From Engelhardtia mirabilis (GTDB taxonomy: Bacteria; Planctomycetota; UBA1135; GCA-002686595): a stretch of 64,000 bases of DNA. The DNA lies in assembly GCA_007751255.1 (NCBI GenBank), contig CP036296.1:5580001-5644000 (forward strand). The letters run 5' to 3'. Numbering within the stretch: the stretch's first letter is position 1; the number at the start of each line of letters is the position of its first letter. Both the position numbers and the translations under genes were made by a program. The notes under the pieces were generated by a model. It was not told the origin of the DNA and did not search any database. It saw only the letters and a list, made by a program, of their open reading frames with translations. Of this stretch, positions 17,901-25,865 are shown one piece after another.

Positions 17901-18807
17901 CACGGTGCACCCCTTCGCCGACTTCGCCTACGTCGTCGATCTCTCGGCCGGCTCCATGGCGGACATATTCTCGTTCAACATCGGCGCCGACGGGCAGTTG
18001 GCCCAGTCCGGCACCTATGACCTCGAGGACGCCGTGACCTCCGGCGACGGCGGCTGGGCCATCACGATCGAGCCCTCCGGACGCTTCGCCTACGTCGTCC
18101 GGGTCGCCTCGCCCCAAAGTCAGGTCATCCAGTACGCGATCGACCCCTCGAGCGGCCTGCTCTCGTTCGTCAGCGCTGTCAATGCCGGCGACGTCTCCCG
18201 CTTCCCCGCGATCGACCCCACCGGCCAGTTTCTGTATCTCCCCAACGGCCTGCAACAGAACGTCAGTCAGTTCGCCATCGACCCGGCAACGGGTTCCCTG
18301 ACGAGCCTGGGCGTCGTCGCCGCCGGCGCCGGCCCCTTCGCCGCGGCCGTTGACCCGACCGGTCGCTTCGTCTACGTGGCGAACCGCGGGTCCGGAGACG
18401 TGTCGCTCTACACGATCAACGCGAGCACTGGCGTGCTCTCGTCCATCGGCAGTGCCACCACCGTGGGGAGCCTGCCGACCTCGCTGGTTGTCGGACCCGG
18501 TGGTCGCGTGCTGTACGTGGCCAATGAGGGCTCGGGCAGCATCTCGAGGCTGCTGATCAACCTCAACCCGATCGACGGCGTGACCGATGGCTCGTTGTTC
18601 TTCCTGGACAACTTCAGCCTCGGCGGTGGGCCGCGGTGGATCGACCTCGATGCAACCGGAGAACGGGCGTTCGTGAGCTTGACGACGACGGGGGACCTGG
18701 TGACGTTGTCGTTGGATCCGGGGACTGGTTTGACGTTGGAGGATACGGATGCATCGGCGGGGAGTACGGGGACTCGGAATGTGAGCAGCCGGGACCGCGT
18801 TCAATAG
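14986..18807 (+). CDS. Lipoprotein with six Ig-like (He_PIG) domains and a double beta-propeller, paralogue 3
   Basis: About 1273 residues. The N-terminus is MPRKSRSMRQFLARVLAV...LIACGQG, a clear lipoprotein signal; the ATG at 15007 is an equally possible start. Residues ~35-575 contain six tandem He_PIG Ig-like domains of about 90 residues, each with an xLPxGLxxxxxTGxIxGTP core. Cysteines alternate: domains 1, 3 and 5 have one in the first strand (SVCAT, QACSA, TACNP), while 2, 4 and 6 have one near the end (NCIGQ, DCIGQ, DCLGQ). Two propeller halves follow, joined by SPNDRIRVRPQPTAL, and the protein ends SSRDRVQ. It is probably anchored outside the inner membrane for adhesion or scaffolding. 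The stop codon abuts a candidate insertion-element end at 18808. Confidence 0.85.
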   Translation: MPRKSRSMRQFLARVLAVTAPLVLIACGQGTGISVGPAPSSLSYSTVAASYSVCATIPPNTPILIGGASNYTVAPALPPGLTLDASSGIITGTPVQPSPQAFYTVTASNEAGQISAPVVIEVKLGVPPTNLLYSTTEANYGLGFPIVPNVPSVQGDVETFQISPSLPAGLAQNPFTGIIVGTPLALSPETIYTITASNCIGQTAATQIRIGVADPSVPPVSLSYTNLNGSYQACSAIATNEPILDGFATVFSVTPSLPSGLLLNSSTGTITGTPVATQGTTTHTVTATNNAGFAQADVNITVVAPAPPANLIYTTLDATFIVGVQGAPLVPSYTGKVNSWAVSPALPAGLALDPLTGIIGGTPQAVVPQSVFVITANDCIGQQTSINLAIEVADPTVPPSGLVYGTPAPSYTACNPITANIPTVSGVVLQFTITPPLPAGLVFDPGTGAITGNATATSPSTTHTITAINAAGSDQTTINLTVVAPAPPSSLSYSLGDVTYTVGEAVQPNNATVDGSISSYVSVPALPAGLTINQLTGAISGLPTQAASANVHTITASDCLGQSTSTTVTVEVVDPSQIIPRFIYASNSDGTVSGLTVDSLTGRLTHNGYALAGISPVDLEISKTERDLYVLNEGNSSPGSAGITHFKIDISSGRLSAVGAPTALPDGGFPTDLLLSPDGDALYVSNTLLGSISAFNVAPDGSLSSISGSPFTTVGSQPRGLAIEPLGRYLFAANASSNDVSVFDINPSNGGLSGEQRFGVGGSAVDCVSIFSASGTLGVYVATASPSALIPFSVNESNGALTSLGNEALGGAPNRLVSATAGNDRLVYVCTAAAVERFVVNDTAQLFKPVPQSPYSGPNPVDIVFSAAGTFGFVAFKGASELSSAEIQPNSDGQLVPISPSSSPNDRIRVRPQPTALRLAAGSQAVERRTTFVYATNSNDQDVSQFVFLPAGPGLTALNPTQVSAGLSPADITVHPFADFAYVVDLSAGSMADIFSFNIGADGQLAQSGTYDLEDAVTSGDGGWAITIEPSGRFAYVVRVASPQSQVIQYAIDPSSGLLSFVSAVNAGDVSRFPAIDPTGQFLYLPNGLQQNVSQFAIDPATGSLTSLGVVAAGAGPFAAAVDPTGRFVYVANRGSGDVSLYTINASTGVLSSIGSATTVGSLPTSLVVGPGGRVLYVANEGSGSISRLLINLNPIDGVTDGSLFFLDNFSLGGGPRWIDLDATGERAFVSLTTTGDLVTLSLDPGTGLTLEDTDASAGSTGTRNVSSRDRVQ

Positions 18808-20001
18808 GGAAGCTGCCCCCCGATACTGGACGCGAATTGGCGAGAGGCCTGTAACCGAGGCCTCGACCGATCGTCCAGGGGTTGATGAAACCCTATCGAT
18901 CGTCCACGCCGTTCTGGCCGCCGCGCTGCCCCTTCGACGATTGCGACTCCAATCGCACGGGGACACCGTTTCTCGCTCAACGTCGAGGTCAGTACCCGCG
19001 CAAGTGCGACGGCCGACTCGTCCAGCGTTTTGGGTGTCGAACCTGCGGCCGGCGGTTCTCGTCGCAAACCTTCAGGCTCGACTACCGCCTCAAGAAGCCA
19101 CGACTGCTTCGGCGGCACGTCGAGCTGTTCGTGTCGAAGGTCACGCTCCGACAGACGAGCCGGATTTCCGGAGCGAAGCTCGACACCGTGGCCAGGCACC
19201 AGGAGCTCTTGGGCCGCAATTGTGAGCGGATGCAGCGCGCGATCCTCCAAGGGCTCGGCTCCGACCGCCCCCGACTGCGCGGTCGACGAATCTCGCTGGA
19301 CGAGCTCGAGACTTTCGAGACGGACCGTCGCCTTCGCCCCGTAACCGTCCCGGTTCTGGTGGATGTCCGCAGCCTCTTCGTCTTCGGAGCCGAGGTCGGG
19401 ACGCTACCCGCTCGTGGCAACCTGAGACCTCGGGACCGTGCTCGCAAGGATCGAGAGGAGCTGATGTTCGGTCGCCGCGAGAACGAGTCTCGCTTCGCTG
19501 TCACAGGAGTTGTCCGGGCGGCGGCGCCTTACTTCGAGCCGGGCAGCGGAATGGTGCTATTGACCGATAGGAAGCAGTCCTACATCGGGATCTTGCAGCA
19601 GGAGTTGGGTCAGAAAATTCGCCACCATCGAATCCCCTCGAGCCTGGCGAGGGGCAGGTCGAACCCCCTGTTCCAGATCAACCACACGCTGGCTTCACTG
19701 CGCGACGGGGTCTCGAGGCTTGTCCGTCGAAACTGGGCGCACTCAAAGAAACGCCAACGCCTGCGCAGCCACCTGTGGATCTGGATTGTCTGGAGGAACT
19801 TCGTTCGCGCCATCACCAATCGCGCGCCGGGAACGACGTGCGCAATGGCTCTGGGAGTCATGGATCGCAAGCTGACGCTCCCAGACATGTGCCGCTGGAA
19901 GGCCGAGTACCTTCGCTAGACGCTGCGCCGCGACGGATTGCCGCCATGACCCGGCGCACGCGAGACGCCGCAACCATGTCCAGCGTTCGGGGTCAGCCTC
20001 C
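18808..20001 (+). mobile_element. Candidate IS1-like insertion element (~1.19 kb)
   Basis: A single transposase-like gene is flanked by a candidate imperfect inverted repeat: 18808-18831 against the reverse complement of 19978-20001, 18 of 24 positions identical without gaps, both starting GGA and ending CTGGAC. The left end begins right after the TAG stop of the propeller lipoprotein. The right end overlaps the last codons and stop of the convergent GGDEF-EAL gene. No target duplication is evident, and the transposase gene looks less GC-rich than its neighbours. The boundaries are tentative. Confidence 0.45.
18885..19919 (+). CDS. Zinc-ribbon transposase, IS1-like single-ORF type
   Basis: 344 residues. 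The N-terminal zinc ribbon has CPFDDCD and later FGCRTCGRRFSSQTF, as in InsA-type DNA-binding domains. A helix-turn-helix-like part follows (TLRQTSRISGAKLDTVARH). The catalytic-like core shows ISLDELETFE and VLLTDRKQSY, supplying two candidate acidic residues. The stretch NHTLASLRDGVSRLVRRNW matches the RHNLNLR region of IS1 InsB in spacing, but the Glu expected just before it is not present. It may therefore be inactive, or use another acidic residue. ATG 18885 is preferred to the overlapping TTG at 18882. Codon use looks less GC-biased than that of neighbours, consistent with acquisition. Confidence 0.7.
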   Translation: MKPYRSSTPFWPPRCPFDDCDSNRTGTPFLAQRRGQYPRKCDGRLVQRFGCRTCGRRFSSQTFRLDYRLKKPRLLRRHVELFVSKVTLRQTSRISGAKLDTVARHQELLGRNCERMQRAILQGLGSDRPRLRGRRISLDELETFETDRRLRPVTVPVLVDVRSLFVFGAEVGTLPARGNLRPRDRARKDREELMFGRRENESRFAVTGVVRAAAPYFEPGSGMVLLTDRKQSYIGILQQELGQKIRHHRIPSSLARGRSNPLFQINHTLASLRDGVSRLVRRNWAHSKKRQRLRSHLWIWIVWRNFVRAITNRAPGTTCAMALGVMDRKLTLPDMCRWKAEYLR

Positions 20002-21837
20002 TGTGGTATCGGGAATCAGGGCGCGTTCCCCACTCAAGTATGGCGTCACCTGCTCCACCGGCAACGGCGGCGAGAACACATACCCCTGAACCTCATCACA
20101 CCCCGGCGCCCGCAGGAACTCGAGCTGCTTGCGCGTCTCCACTCCCTCAGCGCATGCCCGCAACCCGAGACTGTGCGCCATGGCCACGATGGCCTCCGTG
20201 ATGGCGGCGTCCTTGGGGTCGATCAACAAGGTTCGGATGAACGTCTTGTCGATCTTCAACTTCGTGATCGGAAAGCGCTTCAAGTACGCCAGGGAGGAGT
20301 ACCCCGTGCCGAAGTCGTCGATGGCCACCTGCACGCCGAGGGCGCGCAGTTCGGCGAGGCTCTCCAGGGCCACGCCGGCATCCTGCATGACGGCACTCTC
20401 GGTGATCTCGATCTCGAGTCGACCGGGCTCCAGGCCGGCCTTCTCGAGCGCGCGTCGCACGACCTCGGCGGGGCGTTGGCGGCGGAACTGGCGGGCTGAG
20501 AAGTTGACGGCAACGGAGTCGAGGACAATGCCCTGCTCACGCCACTCCACAGCCTGGCGACAGGCCTCACCCAAGACCCAGGCGCCGAGGCCGTCGATCA
20601 GACCCGTCTCCTCGGCCACGGGAATGAACTCGTCCGGGTGGATCGTTCCGAGGTCGGGGTGCTGCCAGCGGACCAGGGCCTCGACACCGGTGATGCGGCC
20701 GGATTCGAGGTCGATCCGTGGCTGATAGTGCAGTCGGAACTCCTGGCGCTCGATCGCGAGCCGCAGGCTCTGTTCGAGTTCCAGTCGCTCGAGCGCGCGG
20801 TCGTTCATGTTCGGGAGGAAGAACCGGTGGGTACCGCCGCCCTGGCCCTTGGCCTGGTACATGGCGATGTCCGCATGCTTCACCAGCGTCTCGACGTCTC
20901 GGCCGTCGGCCGGGTAGACGCTGATGCCAATGCTCGCGCTGGTGTAGAACTCCGCGCCGTCGAGCTTGAAGGGCTTGGCGAGTGCGGTCTGGACCTTGCG
21001 AGCGACGCGAGCTGCGTCCTGTCCGCGACGGATATCAGCCAAGATCAGGTTGAACTCGTCCCCGCCGCGGCGCGCGGCCATGTCGGACTCACGTACGCAG
21101 CTCTTCAGTCGAGACGCGACCTCCTGCAGGAGACGGTCGCCGACGGCATGCCCCAGGGTGTCGTTGATGTGCTTGAACCGATCCAGGTCGAGGAACAGCA
21201 CGGCGAGCTGGCGGCGGTTCCGTCGCGCTTGGGCCAGCAGTTGCCGGAGCCTGGCGCGAAAGGCCTGACGGTTGGGAAGATTGGTCAGGGTGTCGTGGTG
21301 CGCCAGGTGGCGACCGACCTCTCGGGCCCGACGCAGCTCGTGCTGCAACTCGTGACGCTCGACGGCCCAGTCGATGGCTCGCTCCAGCAAGGGCACGCCG
21401 GGGTCTGCGAGCTCGGCGCGTCCGATCAGCTCCGTGGCTCCTTCGCGGACGAGCAGCTCGCGCTGTTGCCAGTCGCCAGGCTCGCCGATCAGCACCACGG
21501 GAAACTCTCCGACCCGTTGGCGCAGGATTCGAAGGCTGGCCAACGCGGGACCGACTTCACTTGCGATCAGAAGGACGAGATCGACCGAGACCTCCTCGGT
21601 GGCGCTGTCGAGTTCGCCGATGTCGGTCGCCTGGACGCGAAACGAACGCTGGGCGTGGGCCTCGAGGCGTCCGGTGATGACACCGACCTCGTCGGTGGTC
21701 CCTCCGATCAGAAGTACGCGCACAGGGCGCGGTCTGCCATCAGCTCCGACGACGCCGATGTTGAGCGGCGCGTTGCGATCCGCACCGGTCAATTCCTCGG
21801 ACTGGGGTCGCTCGAACGGGACGATGACGTCGGACAT
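19993..21837 (-). CDS. Bifunctional GGDEF-EAL cyclic-di-GMP protein with degenerate receiver domain
   Basis: 614 residues. Residues ~35-155 look like a receiver domain (VRVLLIGG, VDLVLLIAS, FPVVLIGEP), but the phosphoacceptor Asp is absent, so phosphorylation there is unlikely. A GGDEF domain follows at about 180-345 with RGGDEF intact (diguanylate cyclase), then an EAL domain at about 360-600 with EALVRW, DDFGTGYSSL, KIDKTFI and AEGVET intact (c-di-GMP phosphodiesterase). Both activities are possible. No membrane segment is visible, so it is cytoplasmic. The 3' end overlaps the right end of the candidate insertion element. Convergent with the transposase gene. Confidence 0.93.
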   Translation of the reverse strand: MSDVIVPFERPQSEELTGADRNAPLNIGVVGADGRPRPVRVLLIGGTTDEVGVITGRLEAHAQRSFRVQATDIGELDSATEEVSVDLVLLIASEVGPALASLRILRQRVGEFPVVLIGEPGDWQQRELLVREGATELIGRAELADPGVPLLERAIDWAVERHELQHELRRAREVGRHLAHHDTLTNLPNRQAFRARLRQLLAQARRNRRQLAVLFLDLDRFKHINDTLGHAVGDRLLQEVASRLKSCVRESDMAARRGGDEFNLILADIRRGQDAARVARKVQTALAKPFKLDGAEFYTSASIGISVYPADGRDVETLVKHADIAMYQAKGQGGGTHRFFLPNMNDRALERLELEQSLRLAIERQEFRLHYQPRIDLESGRITGVEALVRWQHPDLGTIHPDEFIPVAEETGLIDGLGAWVLGEACRQAVEWREQGIVLDSVAVNFSARQFRRQRPAEVVRRALEKAGLEPGRLEIEITESAVMQDAGVALESLAELRALGVQVAIDDFGTGYSSLAYLKRFPITKLKIDKTFIRTLLIDPKDAAITEAIVAMAHSLGLRACAEGVETRKQLEFLRAPGCDEVQGYVFSPPLPVEQVTPYLSGERALIPDTTGG

Positions 21838-22124
21838 GGTCAGGGATCACTCGAACTTCGATCGACGGGCTCTAGCGACGACGGGACCGCCGTGCTTCTC
21901 AGGAGCCTCGCGGGGGGTCAGAATAAGCGCGCTGGACGGTCCCTTGGCAATCGCCGGGTTCCCGTTCCCGGGCCTGGGTCTAGGGCAGCCACGGTCCGCC
22001 ATTCCGAGGATCGATCGAGCGGGCGCCGGCCGTCCCCAGCGCGCATTCACCGTGGATCGCGATTGCGAGTTGCCCTCCCCTGGGCATCCAACCACATTCG
22101 GCCCCAGCCAGCCCTATCCGGACC

Positions 22125-22439
22125 ATGGACTCCCAAGAGTACACCCGCCTCGCCGATGCCTGCCTCGACCGTGTGACCGACTGGCTCGAGCCCTTCGACC
22201 CGGATGAGGTCGACTTCTCGACCGCCGACGGCGTGGTCAAGATCGAGTTTCCAGACGGCGCTACGTACGTGCTGAATCGGCAGGCCGGCGCCTCGCAGAT
22301 GTGGCTCGCCGCTGGAGTATCGGCCTGGCACTACAACTGGACCGGGTCGTCGTGGTCTGACGATCGGGATGGGCACGATCTGTTCGAGAACCTCTCGAGG
22401 GTGATGTCCGAGAAGCTCGGCCGCAAGGTCAGCCTCTGA
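22125..22439 (+). CDS. cyaY: Frataxin / iron-sulfur cluster assembly protein
   Basis: 104 residues, the usual size of bacterial frataxin. The acidic first helix (YTRLADACLDRVTDWLEPFDPDEVDF) is followed by the beta-sheet core VVKIEFPDGATYVLNRQ, QMWLAAGVSAWHYNW and a C-terminal helix LFENLSRVMSEKLG. These match CyaY closely, including the NRQ...Q(I/M)W(V/L)A signature. The family binds iron and tunes the IscS-IscU cluster assembly machinery. It stands alone, without isc/suf genes nearby, 287 bp from the divergent GGDEF-EAL gene. Frataxins are best known from Proteobacteria and eukaryotes, so its presence here is notable. Confidence 0.88.
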   Translation: MDSQEYTRLADACLDRVTDWLEPFDPDEVDFSTADGVVKIEFPDGATYVLNRQAGASQMWLAAGVSAWHYNWTGSSWSDDRDGHDLFENLSRVMSEKLGRKVSL

Positions 22440-22579
22440 GCCCCTCGACAGCGGCGCCGCTTGAGCAGCATCGAGGCCCGGCGCCGTGCCCCGGCGGCCC
22501 GGCTGGCCGAGGCGCCGAGCCTGCGGGCAGCAGAGCAGCCGAACTCGCTGATGATCCGCACCGCTTCCCTCGGTCCGAG

Positions 22580-24886
22580 TCAGCCGTCCCGACCGAACGC
22601 CTTCAAGAGCGATCGCAAGCCGTCACTCGCCCGTTCGCCGACGGCGTCGCCGACAGCCTCGCGGATGACGTCCTCGAGAGCGTCGGCGGCCTGGATTCCG
22701 AGTTCGCCGCCCAGGGACTCGAGTAGATCACGCTGCAGGTCCGCAGTATCGAATGCGACCTTCACGGCGGGCCATCGCCCGCGCAGGGACAGGGGCACCG
22801 TCACGTCGCGGCCAAGGGTTCCGCCAGCCCGGGCCAGGAGATCACCGACCTCGCCCCCGACCAGTGTGCTGGGGATGAGTGCGTCGAACTGCGCTTCGCC
22901 GGTGGCGAGTTCGACAGCGCCCTCGAAGGTCACCTGCTGCCCGTGGAAGGCGATCTGGAACGGCGGGTGGGTCACTCGACCGTCCGCGATCTGCACGACG
23001 AAGGGGTCGAGATCCAGTGGCTCGACCAGGCGGTCGAGACTTCCACCGAGCTTGGGTAGCCAGCGCGCGGTGATCTCGCCGACGTCCAGCTCCAGCTCGC
23101 CCATCAGACCGGAGAGGTCCCCGTCCAAGGGCAGCGAGTAGCCGCTCAGGCTGAGCCTGGCCGGGTCTGCACCCGGCGGCTTCTCCGCCGAGGCGAGCAT
23201 CGGCAGCAGCGTCCCGACAATGCGCGGGCTGGAGAGCGGCGTCAGGTCGAAGCTCAGCTCGAGAGGCCGTCCCTCGCGCCCCAACAGTCGCGCGCCTTCG
23301 ACCTCGCCCTCCATGCGGAGCTGGGCCACGGGCGAGTGGGCCGTCAGATCTGCGGACCAGACACCTCGACGGTCGGTCGGCCGCAGGGCCGCATCCATGG
23401 ATAGCTCGCTACCGAGCAGGTCGAGAAGCAGTCCGTCGGCCCCCAGCGCGGCATCCACGGGGTCGGTGGGGACACCGGCCATGGCGATTTCGAGTTGGAG
23501 GTTCGGAGCCCGCGAGAGTTCGAGGTCCTTTAGGAGCTCTCCCAACGGAGCCGTCTCCAAGTCGATGCTGACGGCCCCGTCTCCGCCCGTGGATGCGGTC
23601 ATGCTGGCCCGCAGGCCAGCCTCCGAGGTCAACGCGGCCCCGAGTCGCATGCGGTCGAGCGCGAGGGTCGAGCTCGGCGTTTGCAACAGCCAAGACCCCA
23701 GGTCCACGTTGACTTCGACCGCCAGTCCCACCGGCTCGGATGCGACGCCGAGGGAAGCGGGCAGGGGCAGGACCAGACGGTCGATGCTCATCTCGATCGA
23801 CTGGGAGTCGGTGATCAGCGACAGGTGCTCGGGCAGCGATGCGCTGACGTAGCCCGCGGCGAGTCCGCTCGGGTCGAGGACCTGAACAGTCGACGGTTGG
23901 TCACGATCGAGCACCAGTTGGCCGGCCTCGAAGCGCAGGTGCAGGGTCGCCGTCGTCCGGGATCCCCCCAGGTGCAACCGCAGCGATCGCGCGCTGGCGT
24001 CGCCGTCGGCGCCACTGAGAACCGCCTCGACCGCAGCCACCGGCCCGACAAGCTCGACCAGACGCCCGCCCTGCCGGAGGAAGTCGTCGATCCATTGGAC
24101 CGAGAGTCGATCCACGGAGAGGCTCAAGCTGCGGATCGGAAGGGGCAGTCGGCTCGACAGGTCCCTGCCATCCGCCAGCTCTCCGCGCAATTCGACTCGG
24201 CCGAGCTCGGGCGAGCGGATCGCGCCGCTGCCCTCGATGGTGCCGGGCTTGCCCGGCTCGAGCCGGATCGAGGCGGAGAACTCCGCCAGCTCGAGCGGCG
24301 TTCTGGGTCCACCTTCGCCCAGGTCGGCGATGGCCATACGTCCGATGGCGAGCACGAACTCGGCGTTCATGTCGGCGAGACCCGCCAGGGGCCCGGGACC
24401 GCCCGCTCGCGGCTTCCCTGTACCACCAGTGCCCTTGTCGGAGCCGCGCGGGGTCAGGGCTCGAGCCACGTTCCAGTTGCCCTCGGTGTTCCGCGTCAGC
24501 TCGACCGTCGGCAACTCGACCGCGATCCGGCCGAGCTTCCCACCGCTCCCCCGGGCCAGGGCCGTGAGGGCGGGAAGCGAAATCGATGCGTCGAGCACCC
24601 GCTCACCGTCCGGGTCCTCCAGGACGATGCCTGTTACCGCCTGTCGCGAGACCCAGCTCAGATCGACGCCGTCGATCTCGAGCCGACCCATGAAACTCTC
24701 GCCGAAGGCGTCTTCAGCGGCCTGCGGGCCGATGCGGCTCCCAATCACCGGGACCAGAGCGACGAGCACGACCGTGGCGCCCAGAAGGAACGAGATGCAT
24801 CCGATCGGACCACGGACAAGAACTCCCAGCACTCGCCGAACGGGGTGCTTGGCCGGGATCGCAACGGTCTCGAGCGTGTCGTTCAT
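22580..24886 (-). CDS. AsmA/TamB-like envelope protein
   Basis: 768 residues with one N-terminal membrane anchor (GPIGCISFLLGATVVLVALVPVI) and a long periplasmic body of beta-rich repeats. The start of the body (GRLEIDGVDLSWVSRQAVTGIVLEDPDGERVL) is typical of AsmA/DUF748 proteins. A Gly/Pro-rich linker near residue 160 interrupts it. Such proteins are thought to bridge the envelope and aid lipid or outer-membrane protein transport; this is family inference. ATG 24886 is chosen because the longer frame begins inside the upstream yqgE gene. Only 23 bp separate the two, so they likely form an operon. Confidence 0.7.
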   Translation of the reverse strand: MNDTLETVAIPAKHPVRRVLGVLVRGPIGCISFLLGATVVLVALVPVIGSRIGPQAAEDAFGESFMGRLEIDGVDLSWVSRQAVTGIVLEDPDGERVLDASISLPALTALARGSGGKLGRIAVELPTVELTRNTEGNWNVARALTPRGSDKGTGGTGKPRAGGPGPLAGLADMNAEFVLAIGRMAIADLGEGGPRTPLELAEFSASIRLEPGKPGTIEGSGAIRSPELGRVELRGELADGRDLSSRLPLPIRSLSLSVDRLSVQWIDDFLRQGGRLVELVGPVAAVEAVLSGADGDASARSLRLHLGGSRTTATLHLRFEAGQLVLDRDQPSTVQVLDPSGLAAGYVSASLPEHLSLITDSQSIEMSIDRLVLPLPASLGVASEPVGLAVEVNVDLGSWLLQTPSSTLALDRMRLGAALTSEAGLRASMTASTGGDGAVSIDLETAPLGELLKDLELSRAPNLQLEIAMAGVPTDPVDAALGADGLLLDLLGSELSMDAALRPTDRRGVWSADLTAHSPVAQLRMEGEVEGARLLGREGRPLELSFDLTPLSSPRIVGTLLPMLASAEKPPGADPARLSLSGYSLPLDGDLSGLMGELELDVGEITARWLPKLGGSLDRLVEPLDLDPFVVQIADGRVTHPPFQIAFHGQQVTFEGAVELATGEAQFDALIPSTLVGGEVGDLLARAGGTLGRDVTVPLSLRGRWPAVKVAFDTADLQRDLLESLGGELGIQAADALEDVIREAVGDAVGERASDGLRSLLKAFGRDG

Positions 24887-24909
24887 GGGGTCATCGGGCC
24901 CGGGCGGAG

Positions 24910-25467
24910 TCAGTTGAGGCTCGGCGTCGGCCCGCCGGTCCCAGGCTCTAGCTGATCGACGATCGACGACCACGCCTCCTCACCTTCAGCCTGGAAGACG
25001 AACTGCGTCGCCAAGGGCACTGGGAGCCAGGATCCCTCGGACAACTCGCGCTCCAACTGCCCGGGAGACCAGCCTGCGTAGCCCAGGAACAAGCGCACGG
25101 CGGGCACCGGGATTTCGCCTCGCTCGGCCTCCCCCAAGACCTTGGCCAGGGCGTCCAAGTCGCCTCCTAGCCACAGCCCCGTGCAGATCTCGTGGCCCCC
25201 GGGGATGCGTCCCGGGACCATGTGGACGAACTGCAGTCTGGAATGGTCGACCGGTCCACCGAGGAAGACCGGCGCGATCGAGTCGGCGAGCAGTTCGTGC
25301 TCAGGGAGGAGCTTGCCCACCGTCAGGTCGAGGGGTCGGTTCAGAACCAGCCCGTAGGCGCCCTCTGGACCGTGCTGGCAGATCAGGAGCACGGCCTGGC
25401 TGAAGTTCGGATCCTCCATCCCTGGCCATGCAGCCAACAGCGCGCCCGCGGGAACCTGTACCGCCAT
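24910..25467 (-). CDS. yqgE: YqgE/AlgH family protein (DUF179)
   Basis: 185 residues, the standard length of the family. It opens with PAGALLAAWPGMEDPNFSQAVLLICQHG, and contains GLVLNRP, FLGGPV and a C-terminal FLGYAGWSPGQLERELSEGSWL, all hallmarks of UPF0301. The family's biochemical role is unknown. The ATG at 25467 matches the usual N-terminus; the open frame extends upstream only as low-complexity Arg-rich shadow. Probably in one operon with the AsmA-like gene. Confidence 0.9.
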   Translation of the reverse strand: MAVQVPAGALLAAWPGMEDPNFSQAVLLICQHGPEGAYGLVLNRPLDLTVGKLLPEHELLADSIAPVFLGGPVDHSRLQFVHMVPGRIPGGHEICTGLWLGGDLDALAKVLGEAERGEIPVPAVRLFLGYAGWSPGQLERELSEGSWLPVPLATQFVFQAEGEEAWSSIVDQLEPGTGGPTPSLN

Positions 25468-25613
25468 GGTCGACCAGACTACCCACCCTTCGGGTCCCCG
25501 ACGAGGGCCCGTCGACCGGGGGCTCGGCAAGTTCGCGGGATCCGTGGCATCTGCCGCGGGCGAAGCCCTTCGGGGCCCCGGTCCATGACTCCTGATAGCG
25601 GGCGCCTGTCGTC

Positions 25614-25865
25614 TCAATCCCGGCCGCTCCGCCCGCCACCATCGGACGTTGCACCGCCCGAGTCGCCACCGCTCTCCTCGTAGCCAACGCAGGAGATCAC
25701 AGGCTGCAAGGGGTAGCGGTTGAACCGGTCGTCCTGCCCGGCCCGACGGCACATCAAGAACACGCCGCCCCGCGCCGAGTCCACGCGCTTCATCTTGCTG
25801 CAGCCGACGCAGAGGCTCTGGCTCAGGGGAAAGGGCAGCCCCTTCGCGCTTCCGGTCGCCCTCAC
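25614..25865 (-). CDS. Small four-cysteine (zinc-ribbon-like) protein coupled to rlmD
   Basis: 83 residues. The core reads SLCVGCSKMKRV, GGVFLMCRRA, then RFNRYPLQPVISCVGYE, giving a C-x2-C...C...C pattern expected to hold one zinc ion. I recall similar unnamed small proteins in planctomycetes and delta-proteobacteria, but no function is known. The GTG start at 25865 overlaps the rlmD stop in a GTGA tetranucleotide, implying translational coupling. The last ~20 residues are Gly/Ser/Asp-rich. A longer frame running upstream lies antisense-shadowed within rlmD and is rejected. Confidence 0.7.
   Translation of the reverse strand: MRATGSAKGLPFPLSQSLCVGCSKMKRVDSARGGVFLMCRRAGQDDRFNRYPLQPVISCVGYEESGGDSGGATSDGGGRSGRD

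Noticed and set aside
21847-22095. 82-codon minus-strand frame between the GGDEF-EAL and frataxin genes
   Set aside because: No motif, no ribosome binding site and mixed composition; treated as intergenic.
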